29,803 nt of DNA from Gammaproteobacteria bacterium (GCA_029881015.1 JAOUNK010000004.1:1-29803); one strand, 5' to 3'; positions 15,619 to 23,796 are shown, counted from the stretch's first letter. The notes: generated by a model not told the origin, from the sequence alone. A program made the numbers and translations.

Positions 15619-16695
15619 TCAGGCGCCTTCGCGTTTCATCAGTGCGTCGTTGACGGCCGCGACAAAATCGTCGCCGCTTACACTGAGCATGTCGATGTCC
15701 GTGTCGTCGAAGAACTTCCGGATCACAGCCTCGACTTCCTCGAGCCGGGTGCCGAGCAATGCCGCCTCGAGGTCGAACACGACACGCGGCGGTGTAACGA
15801 AGAAATCCCCCGTGATCAGGACGCGCTGCAAGAGGCCATGCGTCGGTCCCTCGAGCTTCACAAACGCATTGATCGTGCCGCCGGGCCCGGTATGCGTTCC
15901 CTCAAGCAGCTTGTCGGAGCTGCCCGGGTTGTCGATCTCCCGAAGGAACTCCTCGGTACCGATCTCTTCGCCAAAGTATTGCTTCGCAAGGCTTTCTTCA
16001 GCCTCGGTGATTTCGCCGGGTTCGGCGGTAATTCCCAGCATGCCCGTGAAGCCCCTGATCAAGGCAGCCTTGATCGTTTCCATGTCGGGCAGATCGTCGC
16101 CCAGCAGCTCCTTGAGAGTGACCACCCGTTGCTCGGCCGAGTCGAGATCGTGCCTGGCCACCTTGGCTGCGGGAATATGGAGTGCCCGTACCATTTGCGC
16201 CGGATTCATGTCCACCAGGACCGTACCCTGGTAGATGAGTATGTCGCCGTCGAAAAATCCGCCTGTCCCGCTGATCTTGCGCCCATCCACCTCAATGTCA
16301 TTGCGCGGTCGAAACCTGGCCTTCACGCCGAGCTCCCGCAGCCCCGCGGCAGCGGCATTGCAAATCGCTGCGGCGAGATCCGGCAGGTTTGCGATGCCCA
16401 GTGAATTGCGGTGAAACACGAGCTCCCACCCGAGCTGACCCTCATCGAGGTAGATCGCACCTCCGCCCGTCACGCGACGCACGACGCCAACGCCGTCTTC
16501 GGCACAGTAGTCGAGGTTGACCTCGCGACTGAGATCCTGGTGCCGGCCGATCAGCGCCGTCGGTGGAAAGCGCATGAAGCGAATCGTATCCGGCACCTTT
16601 TCCTGTTGCCGCAGTTCGATCAGCGCCGGGTCGAACGCAATGTTCGCGCGCCCCTCGCGCACGCCCGTGTCGATGACGCGAAAAACGGGGCTCAT
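15619..16695 (-). CDS. Lipoate-protein ligase of the sLpl(AB) type
   Basis: A 358-residue ligase that attaches lipoate or octanoate to a lysine, using ATP. Conserved blocks are RRVTGGGAIYLDEGQLGWE (R73-R74, GGG 77-79) and RNDIEVDGRKISGTGGFF with the active lysine K140. The C-terminal about 100 residues correspond to the LplB-like accessory domain, giving the fused form found at sHdr loci. The most likely acceptor is LbpA encoded at 7704-8147. The ATG overlaps the stop of the upstream radical SAM gene by one base (TAATG). Confidence 0.9.
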   Translation of the reverse strand: MSPVFRVIDTGVREGRANIAFDPALIELRQQEKVPDTIRFMRFPPTALIGRHQDLSREVNLDYCAEDGVGVVRRVTGGGAIYLDEGQLGWELVFHRNSLGIANLPDLAAAICNAAAAGLRELGVKARFRPRNDIEVDGRKISGTGGFFDGDILIYQGTVLVDMNPAQMVRALHIPAAKVARHDLDSAEQRVVTLKELLGDDLPDMETIKAALIRGFTGMLGITAEPGEITEAEESLAKQYFGEEIGTEEFLREIDNPGSSDKLLEGTHTGPGGTINAFVKLEGPTHGLLQRVLITGDFFVTPPRVVFDLEAALLGTRLEEVEAVIRKFFDDTDIDMLSVSGDDFVAAVNDALMKREGA

Positions 16696-17948
16696 TACTC
16701 CACGGCTACCGGGATGTCGAGTTGCTTGCGGATCTTTTTGAGATCCTTCTTGTTCGGCTGGAATGGGTAACTCGCGATATTGCTGGGCGGTGAATCGCCG
16801 TAAGGCCTGTCACAGGCCGAGATATCGTCCTGGAACTTGCCCGGGCAGCCCGAGGTACGGAAGGCAATGCCGGCGTCGATCACCTCCGACAATTCTGCGT
16901 CGGAGATGCCGTAGCTCCGGACCCGACCCGCTTCGTCGAAGCGCATGTGGTCGACGCGCACGCCGCGATAGTCGATGAGGTAGCGAGCGAGCTGCACGCG
17001 ACGCCACTGGTCACGCGGCGTGGCCGGCAGATGATCCATGAGCGAGCCGTTCTCCGGGAAGAAACAGAACATATGGCTGTGGCCGCCGAGATCGACGAGC
17101 TCCTGCACCAGGTTCAGGACTTCGTACTCCGTCTCTCCCATACCGACAATGATGTGCGCGCCGAATTTCTGTGGACCAAAGATATCCCTGGCCTCCAGCA
17201 TGATGTCCCAGTACTTCTTCCACTTGTGCGGCGACTGCACGCCCTTGCCGCGCGTCCTGTCGAATAACTCGGGTGTCGCCGCGTCGAGCGCCACGGTAAA
17301 GATATCGGCGCCAAGATCCCGGGTCCGCTGCACGTCGGCTCTCGTCATCGTGGTCGGGTTCGACAGGATGGACACGGGTATCGCCTCGGGGTCGATCCTG
17401 TCAGTCCACTGCTCGAGCACGGCGAACGTGTCCTGCTCCGACCGGGGGTGAGTGATCATCGAGATGCACATGCGATGAAACGGGCTGTTCTCCGGATCCT
17501 TCGCGACAATGTCGACGACGTCCGTCATCGGCACGGCCGGCCAGTCCACTCGAATGAAATTGCGATCGGCGTAATCCCGCTCGGCTTCGCGATGGCGCGC
17601 CAGGCCACAGTAGGCGCAATTGGCGCGGCAGCCTTCCGGGTACGTCAGCAGCAGGTTCAGGCAGCGCGTGCATTCGCACCGGTGCATACGCCCGCCCATG
17701 ATGCCAAGCGTAATCGCCGCGGCATTGGACAGCTGCACGTAGTCGGGCGACTTCATGTGTGGCGCCAGGATGTTGTTGTTGGGCAGATACACACCTTCCG
17801 GCGGAATGTCGTTCGCCTTGACCTGTTTGCCGTTCCTTCGATCTACCGGCGTTTTCTCCGGCCGCCGCGGCTGCATCTCTTCGAAGGCGTTAAAGTCGTG
17901 ACCGCTGTCCTTCGACGCCGGCGTCGTTTTCTGTTCTATGCAACCCAT
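16695..17948 (-). CDS. Radical SAM protein of the LipS1/LipS2 lipoyl-synthase pair (long member)
   Basis: A 417-residue radical SAM enzyme. The SAM-cluster motif is C107-x3-C111-x2-C114 (GCRANCAYCG). Just before it are three more cysteines, C91, C93 and C96 (RCECTRC), fit to hold an auxiliary [4Fe-4S] cluster. C-terminal cysteines appear in TSGCPGKF and ISACDRP. ATG at 17948 is preferred over the far upstream in-frame start because it overlaps the previous gene by only 13 bases. Lipoyl assembly by LipS1 and LipS2 inserts sulfur at C8 and C6 of a protein-bound octanoyl group. I cannot tell from sequence which of the two this is. Biotin-synthase-like annotation is the likely database label. Confidence 0.82.
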   Translation of the reverse strand: MGCIEQKTTPASKDSGHDFNAFEEMQPRRPEKTPVDRRNGKQVKANDIPPEGVYLPNNNILAPHMKSPDYVQLSNAAAITLGIMGGRMHRCECTRCLNLLLTYPEGCRANCAYCGLARHREAERDYADRNFIRVDWPAVPMTDVVDIVAKDPENSPFHRMCISMITHPRSEQDTFAVLEQWTDRIDPEAIPVSILSNPTTMTRADVQRTRDLGADIFTVALDAATPELFDRTRGKGVQSPHKWKKYWDIMLEARDIFGPQKFGAHIIVGMGETEYEVLNLVQELVDLGGHSHMFCFFPENGSLMDHLPATPRDQWRRVQLARYLIDYRGVRVDHMRFDEAGRVRSYGISDAELSEVIDAGIAFRTSGCPGKFQDDISACDRPYGDSPPSNIASYPFQPNKKDLKKIRKQLDIPVAVE

Positions 17949-18976
17949 CGTGCCCTGCCTTCTGGAGTAAATTTCTGGCCGATCTTGATCGAGCAACATG
18001 AATGCGCCTGCTCGAAGGGCCTGCCGATTGTGTGCGCAACTGAAACCGCGCCGTCCGCCGGGAATGCGATCCCGTCCAGGCCCGCCATAATGGCATAGGC
18101 GTCCGTAACGCGTTTGTGCATGCCGGGCGGTCGTGCGCAGCCGAGCAACACCTGTTGGTCCGGGATGCGCTCGCGTGCCTCCAGGAAAATGCGGCCTACG
18201 TCTGACGTGCGCGGGGTAACGAATGTGCCCGGCTTGGCATAGAACGGCATGATGACGACCAGCACCAGCGCATTGACGTCGTAGCGGCTGACCATGTCGA
18301 GCGCATTGGCCTCGCCGAGAATCTGGCCATAGTGCAGTCCGATCACGATATGTGGTGTGACCTCCATCGAGGTCGAGCACAGCGCCGCCAGGGTTTCCTC
18401 GAAGTCATCGACCGAGCGGTTCAGGTTGTAAACCTGCTCGATGGTTTCCTGGGCGCCGATAACGTCCATCATGACCGTGTCGACACCGGCCGACTCCATC
18501 TCCCTGGCTCGTCGTTCGTCCAGGAGGGCCGTATGCACGGCAATCTTCAGATGCGGGAAATCCTGCTTGAGGCGTTCGACGACCGGCATGTAACGGCCGT
18601 AGGGAATCTCGTTCTTCTTGTTTGAACCGCCGCTGAGCAGGAAGCCGCTCAGCGCCTGGGTCTCGACCAGTTGACGCACCTTCTCTTCCAGAATCGCGGG
18701 ATTCGTTGCCGGAATCATTGGTTCGAGAATCTTCTTTTGGCAGTGGTCGCAATTCAGACCGCACTCGGCCGCGGTAATCGAAAACGCCGGGAAACTATTC
18801 TTGCCGCAACCCTCGAGCTCCGTACTCTCGTACTCCTTGAACGTCGGCGTAGAAAACCGGATAGGACGGGACACGGCAATTTCGGCACGCCGCTCGAATT
18901 CACCCACCAGCCCGGTGTCAAACTCCGCGTCCTCGAGGTCCTCGATCTTCGACAGTGAATCCAGCCAGTTCATCAT
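17936..18976 (-). CDS. Radical SAM protein of the LipS1/LipS2 lipoyl-synthase pair (short member)
   Basis: A 346-residue radical SAM enzyme with motif C72-x3-C76-x2-C79 (ECGLNCDHCQ). Further cysteines C57 (EGCGKNSF) and, near the C-terminus, LLGCARPPG and HSCCSIKIG may bind the auxiliary cluster. ATG at 18976 is chosen: it follows AAGGA at good spacing and forms an ATGA overlap with the stop of the HDAC-like gene. It resembles uncharacterised biotin-synthase homologues of archaea. Together with the gene downstream it should replace LipA, making lipoyl groups for LbpA. Confidence 0.82.
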   Translation of the reverse strand: MMNWLDSLSKIEDLEDAEFDTGLVGEFERRAEIAVSRPIRFSTPTFKEYESTELEGCGKNSFPAFSITAAECGLNCDHCQKKILEPMIPATNPAILEEKVRQLVETQALSGFLLSGGSNKKNEIPYGRYMPVVERLKQDFPHLKIAVHTALLDERRAREMESAGVDTVMMDVIGAQETIEQVYNLNRSVDDFEETLAALCSTSMEVTPHIVIGLHYGQILGEANALDMVSRYDVNALVLVVIMPFYAKPGTFVTPRTSDVGRIFLEARERIPDQQVLLGCARPPGMHKRVTDAYAIMAGLDGIAFPADGAVSVAHTIGRPFEQAHSCCSIKIGQKFTPEGRARWVA

Positions 18977-20082
18977 GCAGCGTCCTTCAAACAGGTTGCG
19001 AGTGACCGTATCTCGTTGCGGATGGGCCCGTGATTCGGACGATCCGCCAATGTGATGAACCATGCCTCGTCGACGTCGTCCTCGTCGATGAGGTCGCATT
19101 CCATCGCCCGCAGGTACTCGGTCGCCTCGACCGGCAGGCGGTCCGGGAAAGTCTGGCCGCTGATGCGTCCCCACATCCCTGCCCAGTACCGCGTGACCGT
19201 CCAGGGATTATAGCCTCCGCCGCCCAGGATTACGGTCGGCAGGCCTTTGGCGATGACCCGGTCGACCGCTTCCCACAGGGTGACGTTCGACAACGCCATC
19301 TGCGATAAGGGATCGCCGGCAAGACAGTCGGCGCCGCAACAGAGGACGAGCGCGTCCGCGCAGGTGGCATCCACCAAAGGCAGCAGGGCCTCCCCGACCA
19401 GCAACTCGAATTCGCTGTCGTTGAGCCCGCGGGGCACCGGCAGGTTGTAGATCCCGGCCTCCGGGCGGGAGCGTGTGCCGGAAAACGGCCAGCGCCCGGC
19501 CTCGTGCAGGGAGACCGTGGTGACGCGGCCGTCGTTCATGAACGCGTCCTCGACCCCGTCGCCATGGTGAGCATCGAAATCGAGGTACATCACTCTCTGG
19601 CGACCCTGTTTGAGGAAGGTCAGGATGGCAAACACCGGGTCGTTGAAGTAGCAAAAGCCGCTGGCGCGGTCGGCCCGCCCGTGGTGGGTACCGCCGCTTG
19701 GATGAAACACGACGTGCCCGCGGCCGGCGAGTTCCGCCGCGAGAATCGAGCCGCCAACGGTCATCGACGCCCGCTCGAACAGCCCTTCAAACAGGGGGTT
19801 CTCGAAGGTCCCTACCTGGTAACGCTCGCGAACGTCCGGCTCGACCTTACCTGTGGCGTTTGCGTATTGCAGTGCCCGTACGTACGCCCGACTATGAAAC
19901 TCGAGTAACTGCTCGACCGTCGCTGGCTGGCTTGCGCGAAAGCTTTCCTTATCGAGCCAGCCGAGCATTTGCAGCAGGTCGAGGACCGCGGCGTGCCGCA
20001 CGATATTGAGTGGGTGATTGAAACCGAAAGCAGGTTTCCGGTAGATCTCGCTACCTACGAAATACGGCACGATATTGGGCAT
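18973..20082 (-). CDS. Histone-deacetylase/AcuC-family zinc deacylase heading the lipoate-assembly operon
   Basis: A 369-residue deacetylase-fold enzyme with intact catalytic blocks: SGGTHHGRADRASGFCYFN (H133, H134), DFDAHHGDG with zinc ligands D168, D170 and H172 region, CGADCLAGDPL, and GGGGYNPWT with the transition-state tyrosine. These enzymes remove acyl groups from amines such as lysine side chains. It is first in an operon with two radical SAM lipoyl synthases and a lipoate ligase, which suggests action on an acyl- or lipoyl-lysine; that is inference. No ribosome site precedes the ATG, and a TATAAT element lies only 11 bases upstream. The next gene overlaps its stop by four bases. Confidence 0.88.
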   Translation of the reverse strand: MPNIVPYFVGSEIYRKPAFGFNHPLNIVRHAAVLDLLQMLGWLDKESFRASQPATVEQLLEFHSRAYVRALQYANATGKVEPDVRERYQVGTFENPLFEGLFERASMTVGGSILAAELAGRGHVVFHPSGGTHHGRADRASGFCYFNDPVFAILTFLKQGRQRVMYLDFDAHHGDGVEDAFMNDGRVTTVSLHEAGRWPFSGTRSRPEAGIYNLPVPRGLNDSEFELLVGEALLPLVDATCADALVLCCGADCLAGDPLSQMALSNVTLWEAVDRVIAKGLPTVILGGGGYNPWTVTRYWAGMWGRISGQTFPDRLPVEATEYLRAMECDLIDEDDVDEAWFITLADRPNHGPIRNEIRSLATCLKDAA

Positions 20083-20092
20083 CGATCGAGAA

Positions 20093-20110
20093 TATTATAT
20101 TTCACTAATA
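20093..20110. promoter_or_regulatory. Operator-like dyad in the divergent HDAC/dsrE3A promoter region (copy 2)
   Basis: TATTAT-N6-CTAATA: the outer arms TATTA/TAATA are perfect and only the innermost base of the left arm departs from TATTAG. The spacer is 6 bases, as in the other two copies. It covers the minus-strand TATAAT at 20094-20099, so one bound repressor would control the lipoate operon and could also affect the divergent dsrE3A-tusA pair. Confidence 0.6.
20094..20099 (-). promoter_or_regulatory. Consensus -10 element (TATAAT) for the HDAC/lipoate operon
   Basis: A perfect TATAAT on the minus strand lies 11 bases from the HDAC-like ATG at 20082. No convincing -35 hexamer is seen at 16-18 bases. 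The expected transcript start leaves a leader of only a few bases and no Shine-Dalgarno site, so the mRNA may be effectively leaderless. The element lies inside operator-like dyad copy 2. Confidence 0.45.
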
Positions 20111-20176
20111 AAGACAATTCTGATAGTCTAATATGATCTGTGCGTTGAACCCCTTTACTGACGAGGTACCTTAGAA

Positions 20177-20665
20177 ATGTCCGCTGAAGAAAAGAGCATG
20201 TCAATCATTGTGACCAAGGGGTCCTTGGACTGGGCATACCCGCCGTTCATTCTTGCCACCACCGCCGCGGCGATGGGTCTTCCGGTTACCATGTTTTTCA
20301 CGTTTTACGGGCTGCCGTTGCTGCTCAAGAACCTGAAACTGCAGGTGACTGCCGCCGGTAACCCGGCGATGAAAATGCCGATGATGGGCATGCACATGGG
20401 TCTGCCGAACCTCCTGACCGCGATACCGGGCGTCGACGCCGGCTGTTCCGTGATGATGAAAAACCTGATCAAGAAAAAAGGTGTGGCCTCAATCGAAGAG
20501 CTGCGTGAAATGGCCGTCGAAGCCGAGGTACGCATGATCGCCTGCCAGATGACGATGGATCTGTTCGAGTACGACAAGGCCGATATGATCGACGGTATCG
20601 ACATCGGCGGCGCTGCCACGTATATCGAATGCGCCACTCAGGCTGACATCAACCTGTTTATCTAA
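20177..20665 (+). CDS. dsrE3A: DsrE3A-type sulfur transferase
   Basis: A 162-residue DsrE/F/H-family protein. Two cysteines stand out: C90 in DAGCSVMM and C123 in MIACQMTMDLF; the second lies in the conserved ACQMTMD context of DsrE3A and is the likely persulfide carrier. A hydrophobic, Met-rich central part (MKMPMMGMHMG) is family-typical. GAGG at 20163-20166 supports ATG at 20177. It is followed 23 bases later by tusA, the classic DsrE3A-TusA pair that passes sulfane sulfur to sHdr or rDsr. It is divergent from the lipoate operon. Confidence 0.9.
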   Translation: MSAEEKSMSIIVTKGSLDWAYPPFILATTAAAMGLPVTMFFTFYGLPLLLKNLKLQVTAAGNPAMKMPMMGMHMGLPNLLTAIPGVDAGCSVMMKNLIKKKGVASIEELREMAVEAEVRMIACQMTMDLFEYDKADMIDGIDIGGAATYIECATQADINLFI

Positions 20666-20688
20666 TTGCCGGAACGGAGAACTGATCC

Positions 20689-20916
20689 ATGGCTGACGTA
20701 ACACTCGACGCGAAGGGCCTCAACTGCCCTTTGCCCATCCTCAAGGCCCGCAAAGCACTCAAGGAAGTACCGGACAACGGGACGCTGGAAATCCTGGCCA
20801 CAGACCCGGGTTCTGTTGCCGACTTCGAGGCATTTTGCCGCCAGACGGGCAATGAGTTGCTCGAACACTCGGAAAATGACGGCATCTATCAGTTCCTGAT
20901 AAAGAAGTCCGCCTAA
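20689..20916 (+). CDS. tusA: TusA sulfur carrier protein
   Basis: A 75-residue TusA-fold protein with the CPxP motif, C13-P-L-P in KGLNCPLP. C13 carries persulfide sulfur. GGAG precedes the ATG. It is paired with dsrE3A and followed by a strong hairpin terminator, so the two form their own short transcript. In sHdr organisms TusA is a central cytoplasmic relay between rhodanese, DsrE3A and the Hdr complex. Confidence 0.95.
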   Translation: MADVTLDAKGLNCPLPILKARKALKEVPDNGTLEILATDPGSVADFEAFCRQTGNELLEHSENDGIYQFLIKKSA

Positions 20917-20922
20917 GACCAC

Positions 20923-20961
20923 CAAGGGGCGTGAGAGAGCCATCTCCACGCCCCTTGTTTT
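20923..20961 (+). terminator. Rho-independent terminator after tusA
   Basis: A perfect 11-bp stem (CAAGGGGCGTG at 20923-20933 with CACGCCCCTTG at 20947-20957) is followed by TTTT. The 13-base loop has further short pairing. It separates dsrE3A-tusA from the exporter gene, which therefore needs its own promoter or read-through. This is the clearest terminator seen in the window. Confidence 0.88.
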
Positions 20962-20992
20962 CGCGCCTTTAGTCGGGGCGCAGAGTGCTTTC

Positions 20993-22051
20993 ATGACCAT
21001 ACTACCCGGACTCATTCTCGCGCTGGTCCTGGCATTCGCCGGACAATTTCTTTCCAGGTTCATCGGCATCGATCTGATGGGACTCCCCAAGAGCCCGGTC
21101 AGTGCGATCATGATGGCAATTATCCTCGGCATCATTATTCGCAATACGATCACACTGCCGGTCTCGCTACAGCCGGGCATACGCTTTGGCCTTGTTCGCG
21201 TGTTGCGTCTCGGTATCGTCCTGCTTGGCATTCGTCTCAGCCTTGGCGAGGCCGGTGCTATCGGCCTGCAAGCCCTGCCCGTCATCATCGGCGCCGTGGC
21301 TGCGGCCCTGCTGATCGTCGGCTTCCTGGCGCGGCGCATGGGATTGAGCGGCAAGCTCGGCACCCTGATCGCGGTGGGTACGAGTATTTGCGGTGCGACC
21401 GCCATCGTCGCGACCGCGCCGACAATTGCCGCGAAGGACGACGAGGTCAGCTATTCGGTGGCCTGTATCACGCTGTTCGGCGTCATTGCGATGTTGCTTT
21501 ACCCCTTCGCCGGCCACTGGATATTCGACGGCGATGCCGTCAAAAGCGGCCTGTTCCTCGGCACGTCGGTGCATGAAACGGCACAGGTTGCCGGCGCCGG
21601 GCTGGTTTACCAGCAGTACTACGACAGCCCCGAGGCACTCGACGTCGCGACCGTGACCAAGCTGGTGCGCAATCTCGGCATGCTGCTCATCATCCCGCTC
21701 ATGAGCATTATCTATCACCGCAATCATGCCGCCGGCACCGAGGCGCCCAAGTGGTACACGATGATCCCGCTATTCGTCATTGGCTTCGCGATCATGAGCC
21801 TCATTCGCACCGTGGGCGACCTGGGCGACGCGCCATTTGGTGGCCTCCTCACCGCTGACCGGTGGTCGGCAATCGTCAGCCACACCAAGGACTTTGCGGA
21901 ATTGTGTCTCGCCGTCGCGATGGCCTCCGTCGGCCTCGGCACGAGCATCAAGGGCCTGAGGGATATCGGCCTGAAGCCACTCGGTGCGGGTTTGATAGCT
22001 GCCGCACTCGTGGGTGGCGTGAGCATCGCATTGATATCATTGCTCTACTAG
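20993..22051 (+). CDS. YeiH/UPF0324-family putative sulfate/sulfite exporter
   Basis: A 352-residue integral membrane protein with about ten hydrophobic segments. Family blocks GTSICGATAIVA, FLGTSVHETAQVAGAG and LGTSIKGL are present. The family is annotated as putative sulfate exporters and often lies next to sulfur or sulfonate genes. Here it sits between tusA and a periplasmic sulfite dehydrogenase, which suggests export of sulfite (or sulfate) formed by cytoplasmic sHdr. No good ribosome site was found before ATG at 20993. The substrate is inferred. Confidence 0.85.
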   Translation: MTILPGLILALVLAFAGQFLSRFIGIDLMGLPKSPVSAIMMAIILGIIIRNTITLPVSLQPGIRFGLVRVLRLGIVLLGIRLSLGEAGAIGLQALPVIIGAVAAALLIVGFLARRMGLSGKLGTLIAVGTSICGATAIVATAPTIAAKDDEVSYSVACITLFGVIAMLLYPFAGHWIFDGDAVKSGLFLGTSVHETAQVAGAGLVYQQYYDSPEALDVATVTKLVRNLGMLLIIPLMSIIYHRNHAAGTEAPKWYTMIPLFVIGFAIMSLIRTVGDLGDAPFGGLLTADRWSAIVSHTKDFAELCLAVAMASVGLGTSIKGLRDIGLKPLGAGLIAAALVGGVSIALISLLY

Positions 22052-22074
22052 TACTGTTGCAAAGGGGGAAACCC

Positions 22075-23391
22075 GTGACGGACAAGAAGCGTGGAATACA
22101 CGAACTCTATCGCGAAGATCCCGTAGCCGCGGACGAGCAGCTCTGGGGCCGCAAGGCAGACCCGATGACGCGCCGGGGCTTCCTGACCAGGGGCAGCCTC
22201 GTGGCCATGTCGGCAGCGGTCGGCGCCACGATTCCGTTTGCCCACCTGATGCCTTCCGGCCTCATCCCGGCGGCACTGGCGCAAACGGATACGCCGTTTG
22301 CGATTCCAGGCAAGGAAGGATTGGTCGTGCTCAACGATCGTCCGGTCAATGCCGAAACGCCGGCACACCTGCTCGACGATCGCGTAACCCCCGCCAAACA
22401 CCTTTTTGTTCGCAACAACGGCATTCCGCCCGTGACGACGGATATCGATCTCGACGCCTGGGAAATCACGTTTGGCGGCGAGTCGATCGCACAGGAAATG
22501 ACGTTCACGATTGGCGAGCTCAAGGAAAAGTTCAAACACTACACGTACCAGCTGCAGCTCGAGTGCGGCGGCAACGGGCGCTCTGAATTCGTGCCGCCCG
22601 CGTCTGGCAACCAATGGTCGACCGGCGCCGTCGGTTGCCCGGAGTGGACCGGTGTGCGTCTCAGGGACGTGCTCGAACACGTTGGTTTCAAGGACGACGC
22701 CGTGTACCTCGCCTACTACGGTGCCGACATCCATGCCAGCGGTGATCCGGACAAGGTGCCAATCTCCCGCGGTGTCCCGATCGAAAAAGCACTGGAAGAC
22801 GAATCGCTGATCGCCTGGGCGATGAATGGCGACGATATCCCGCCCATGAACGGCTACCCGTTACGGCTCGTGATCGCGGGCTGGCCCGGGTCCGTTGCCG
22901 GCAAATGGCTGCGGAAGATTGTCGTTCGTAACCAGGTCCACGACGGTCCGAAGATGACGGGCACTGCGTACCGCGTACCCTGCAAGCCGGTTGCACCCGG
23001 AACCACGGTGCCCGACGAAGAGATGTGCATCATCGAGTCCATGCCGGTCAAGTCATTGATTACCTTCCCCAAGTCCGGCATCGAGCATGCCGTGGGTCAG
23101 CCCCTCGCCCTCCGGGGCCACGCCTGGGCGGGCGACGCCGAAGTCTCCGCGGTGCATGTGTCGATCGACTTCGGCGCCACCTGGATGAAGGCGGACCTCG
23201 AAGGCCCGGCCAACCGCTTCGCCTGGCAGCACTGGAACGCGAGCATGCGGCTACCCGAGACCGGGTATTTCGAAGTCTGGGCAAGGGCGACGGACGACAT
23301 GGGACGCGCCCAGCCGATGGTGCTGCCCGGCTGGAACCCGAAAGGCTATCTCAATAACGCCTGCCACCGGATTGCTGTACAGGCCGTTTAA
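22075..23391 (+). CDS. SorA/SoxC-like sulfite dehydrogenase, molybdenum subunit (Tat-exported)
   Basis: A 438-residue molybdopterin oxidoreductase of the sulfite oxidase family. GTG at 22075 is chosen because it follows AAAGGGGG and starts after the exporter gene stop; the open frame further upstream overlaps that gene. A twin-arginine signal lies in TRRGFLTRGS (R33, R34) with probable cleavage near residue 70. The molybdenum-ligand cysteine is C164 in LECGGNGRS. Dimerisation-domain sequence with FPKSG follows. The next gene encodes a haem c lipoprotein, giving a SorAB-like pair that oxidises sulfite to sulfate in the periplasm. SoxC remains an alternative, but no other sox genes are present. 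Confidence 0.88.
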   Translation: MTDKKRGIHELYREDPVAADEQLWGRKADPMTRRGFLTRGSLVAMSAAVGATIPFAHLMPSGLIPAALAQTDTPFAIPGKEGLVVLNDRPVNAETPAHLLDDRVTPAKHLFVRNNGIPPVTTDIDLDAWEITFGGESIAQEMTFTIGELKEKFKHYTYQLQLECGGNGRSEFVPPASGNQWSTGAVGCPEWTGVRLRDVLEHVGFKDDAVYLAYYGADIHASGDPDKVPISRGVPIEKALEDESLIAWAMNGDDIPPMNGYPLRLVIAGWPGSVAGKWLRKIVVRNQVHDGPKMTGTAYRVPCKPVAPGTTVPDEEMCIIESMPVKSLITFPKSGIEHAVGQPLALRGHAWAGDAEVSAVHVSIDFGATWMKADLEGPANRFAWQHWNASMRLPETGYFEVWARATDDMGRAQPMVLPGWNPKGYLNNACHRIAVQAV

Positions 23392-23795
23392 TGCATCGCG
23401 CTGCCGCCATAACCATCACGACCGTCCTTGTCCTTGCGGCCTGTGCGAAGGAGCCGCCGCCGGCAGAGCCGGCGGCAGCGGAGGTGGTGGCGGCGGAACC
23501 GGCACTTGACCCCGTTACGGGTTTCGTAATGACAGGCGACTGGGAGCTGGTCCGCGCCAATTGCACGGCCTGCCATTCACCCCGACTCATAACGCAGCAA
23601 CGTGGTACGGCGCAGCAGTGGCTAACCATGATTCGCTGGATGCAGAAGAAGCAGAACCTGTGGCAATTCGACCCGGATACCGAGAGCAGGATCATCGCCT
23701 ATCTCGCCGCGAACTACCCCCCGAGCGATGCACAGCGGCGAGCGGCGATACCGCCTGACCTGATGCCGCCCAACCCCTATTCATCGGAGAAATGA
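23391..23795 (+). CDS. Haem c lipoprotein, SorB-like electron acceptor of the sulfite dehydrogenase
   Basis: A 134-residue lipoprotein. The signal ends in LAAC (lipidated C18), followed by an Ala/Pro/Glu-rich linker to about residue 42. A single haem site, C58-T-A-C61-H62, follows. The ATG overlaps the stop of the sulfite dehydrogenase gene (TAATG), so they are coupled. It should accept electrons from SorA and pass them to the respiratory chain. The linker DNA includes a perfect 9-bp GC-rich inverted repeat (23456-23476), which is probably a codon effect. Confidence 0.82.
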   Translation: MHRAAAITITTVLVLAACAKEPPPAEPAAAEVVAAEPALDPVTGFVMTGDWELVRANCTACHSPRLITQQRGTAQQWLTMIRWMQKKQNLWQFDPDTESRIIAYLAANYPPSDAQRRAAIPPDLMPPNPYSSEK

Positions 23796-23796
23796 C

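Noticed and set aside
20128..20134. CTAATAT near the dsrE3A gene as a fourth operator
   Set aside because: Only one half-site is present; the paired arm at 6 bases does not match. It may instead be a -10-like TAATAT for dsrE3A, but no -35 was found.
23456..23476. Perfect 9-bp GC-rich inverted repeat with AGA loop
   Set aside because: It lies in the Ala/Pro/Glu linker of the SorB-like gene, has no T tract and is best explained by GCC/GGC codon repetition.
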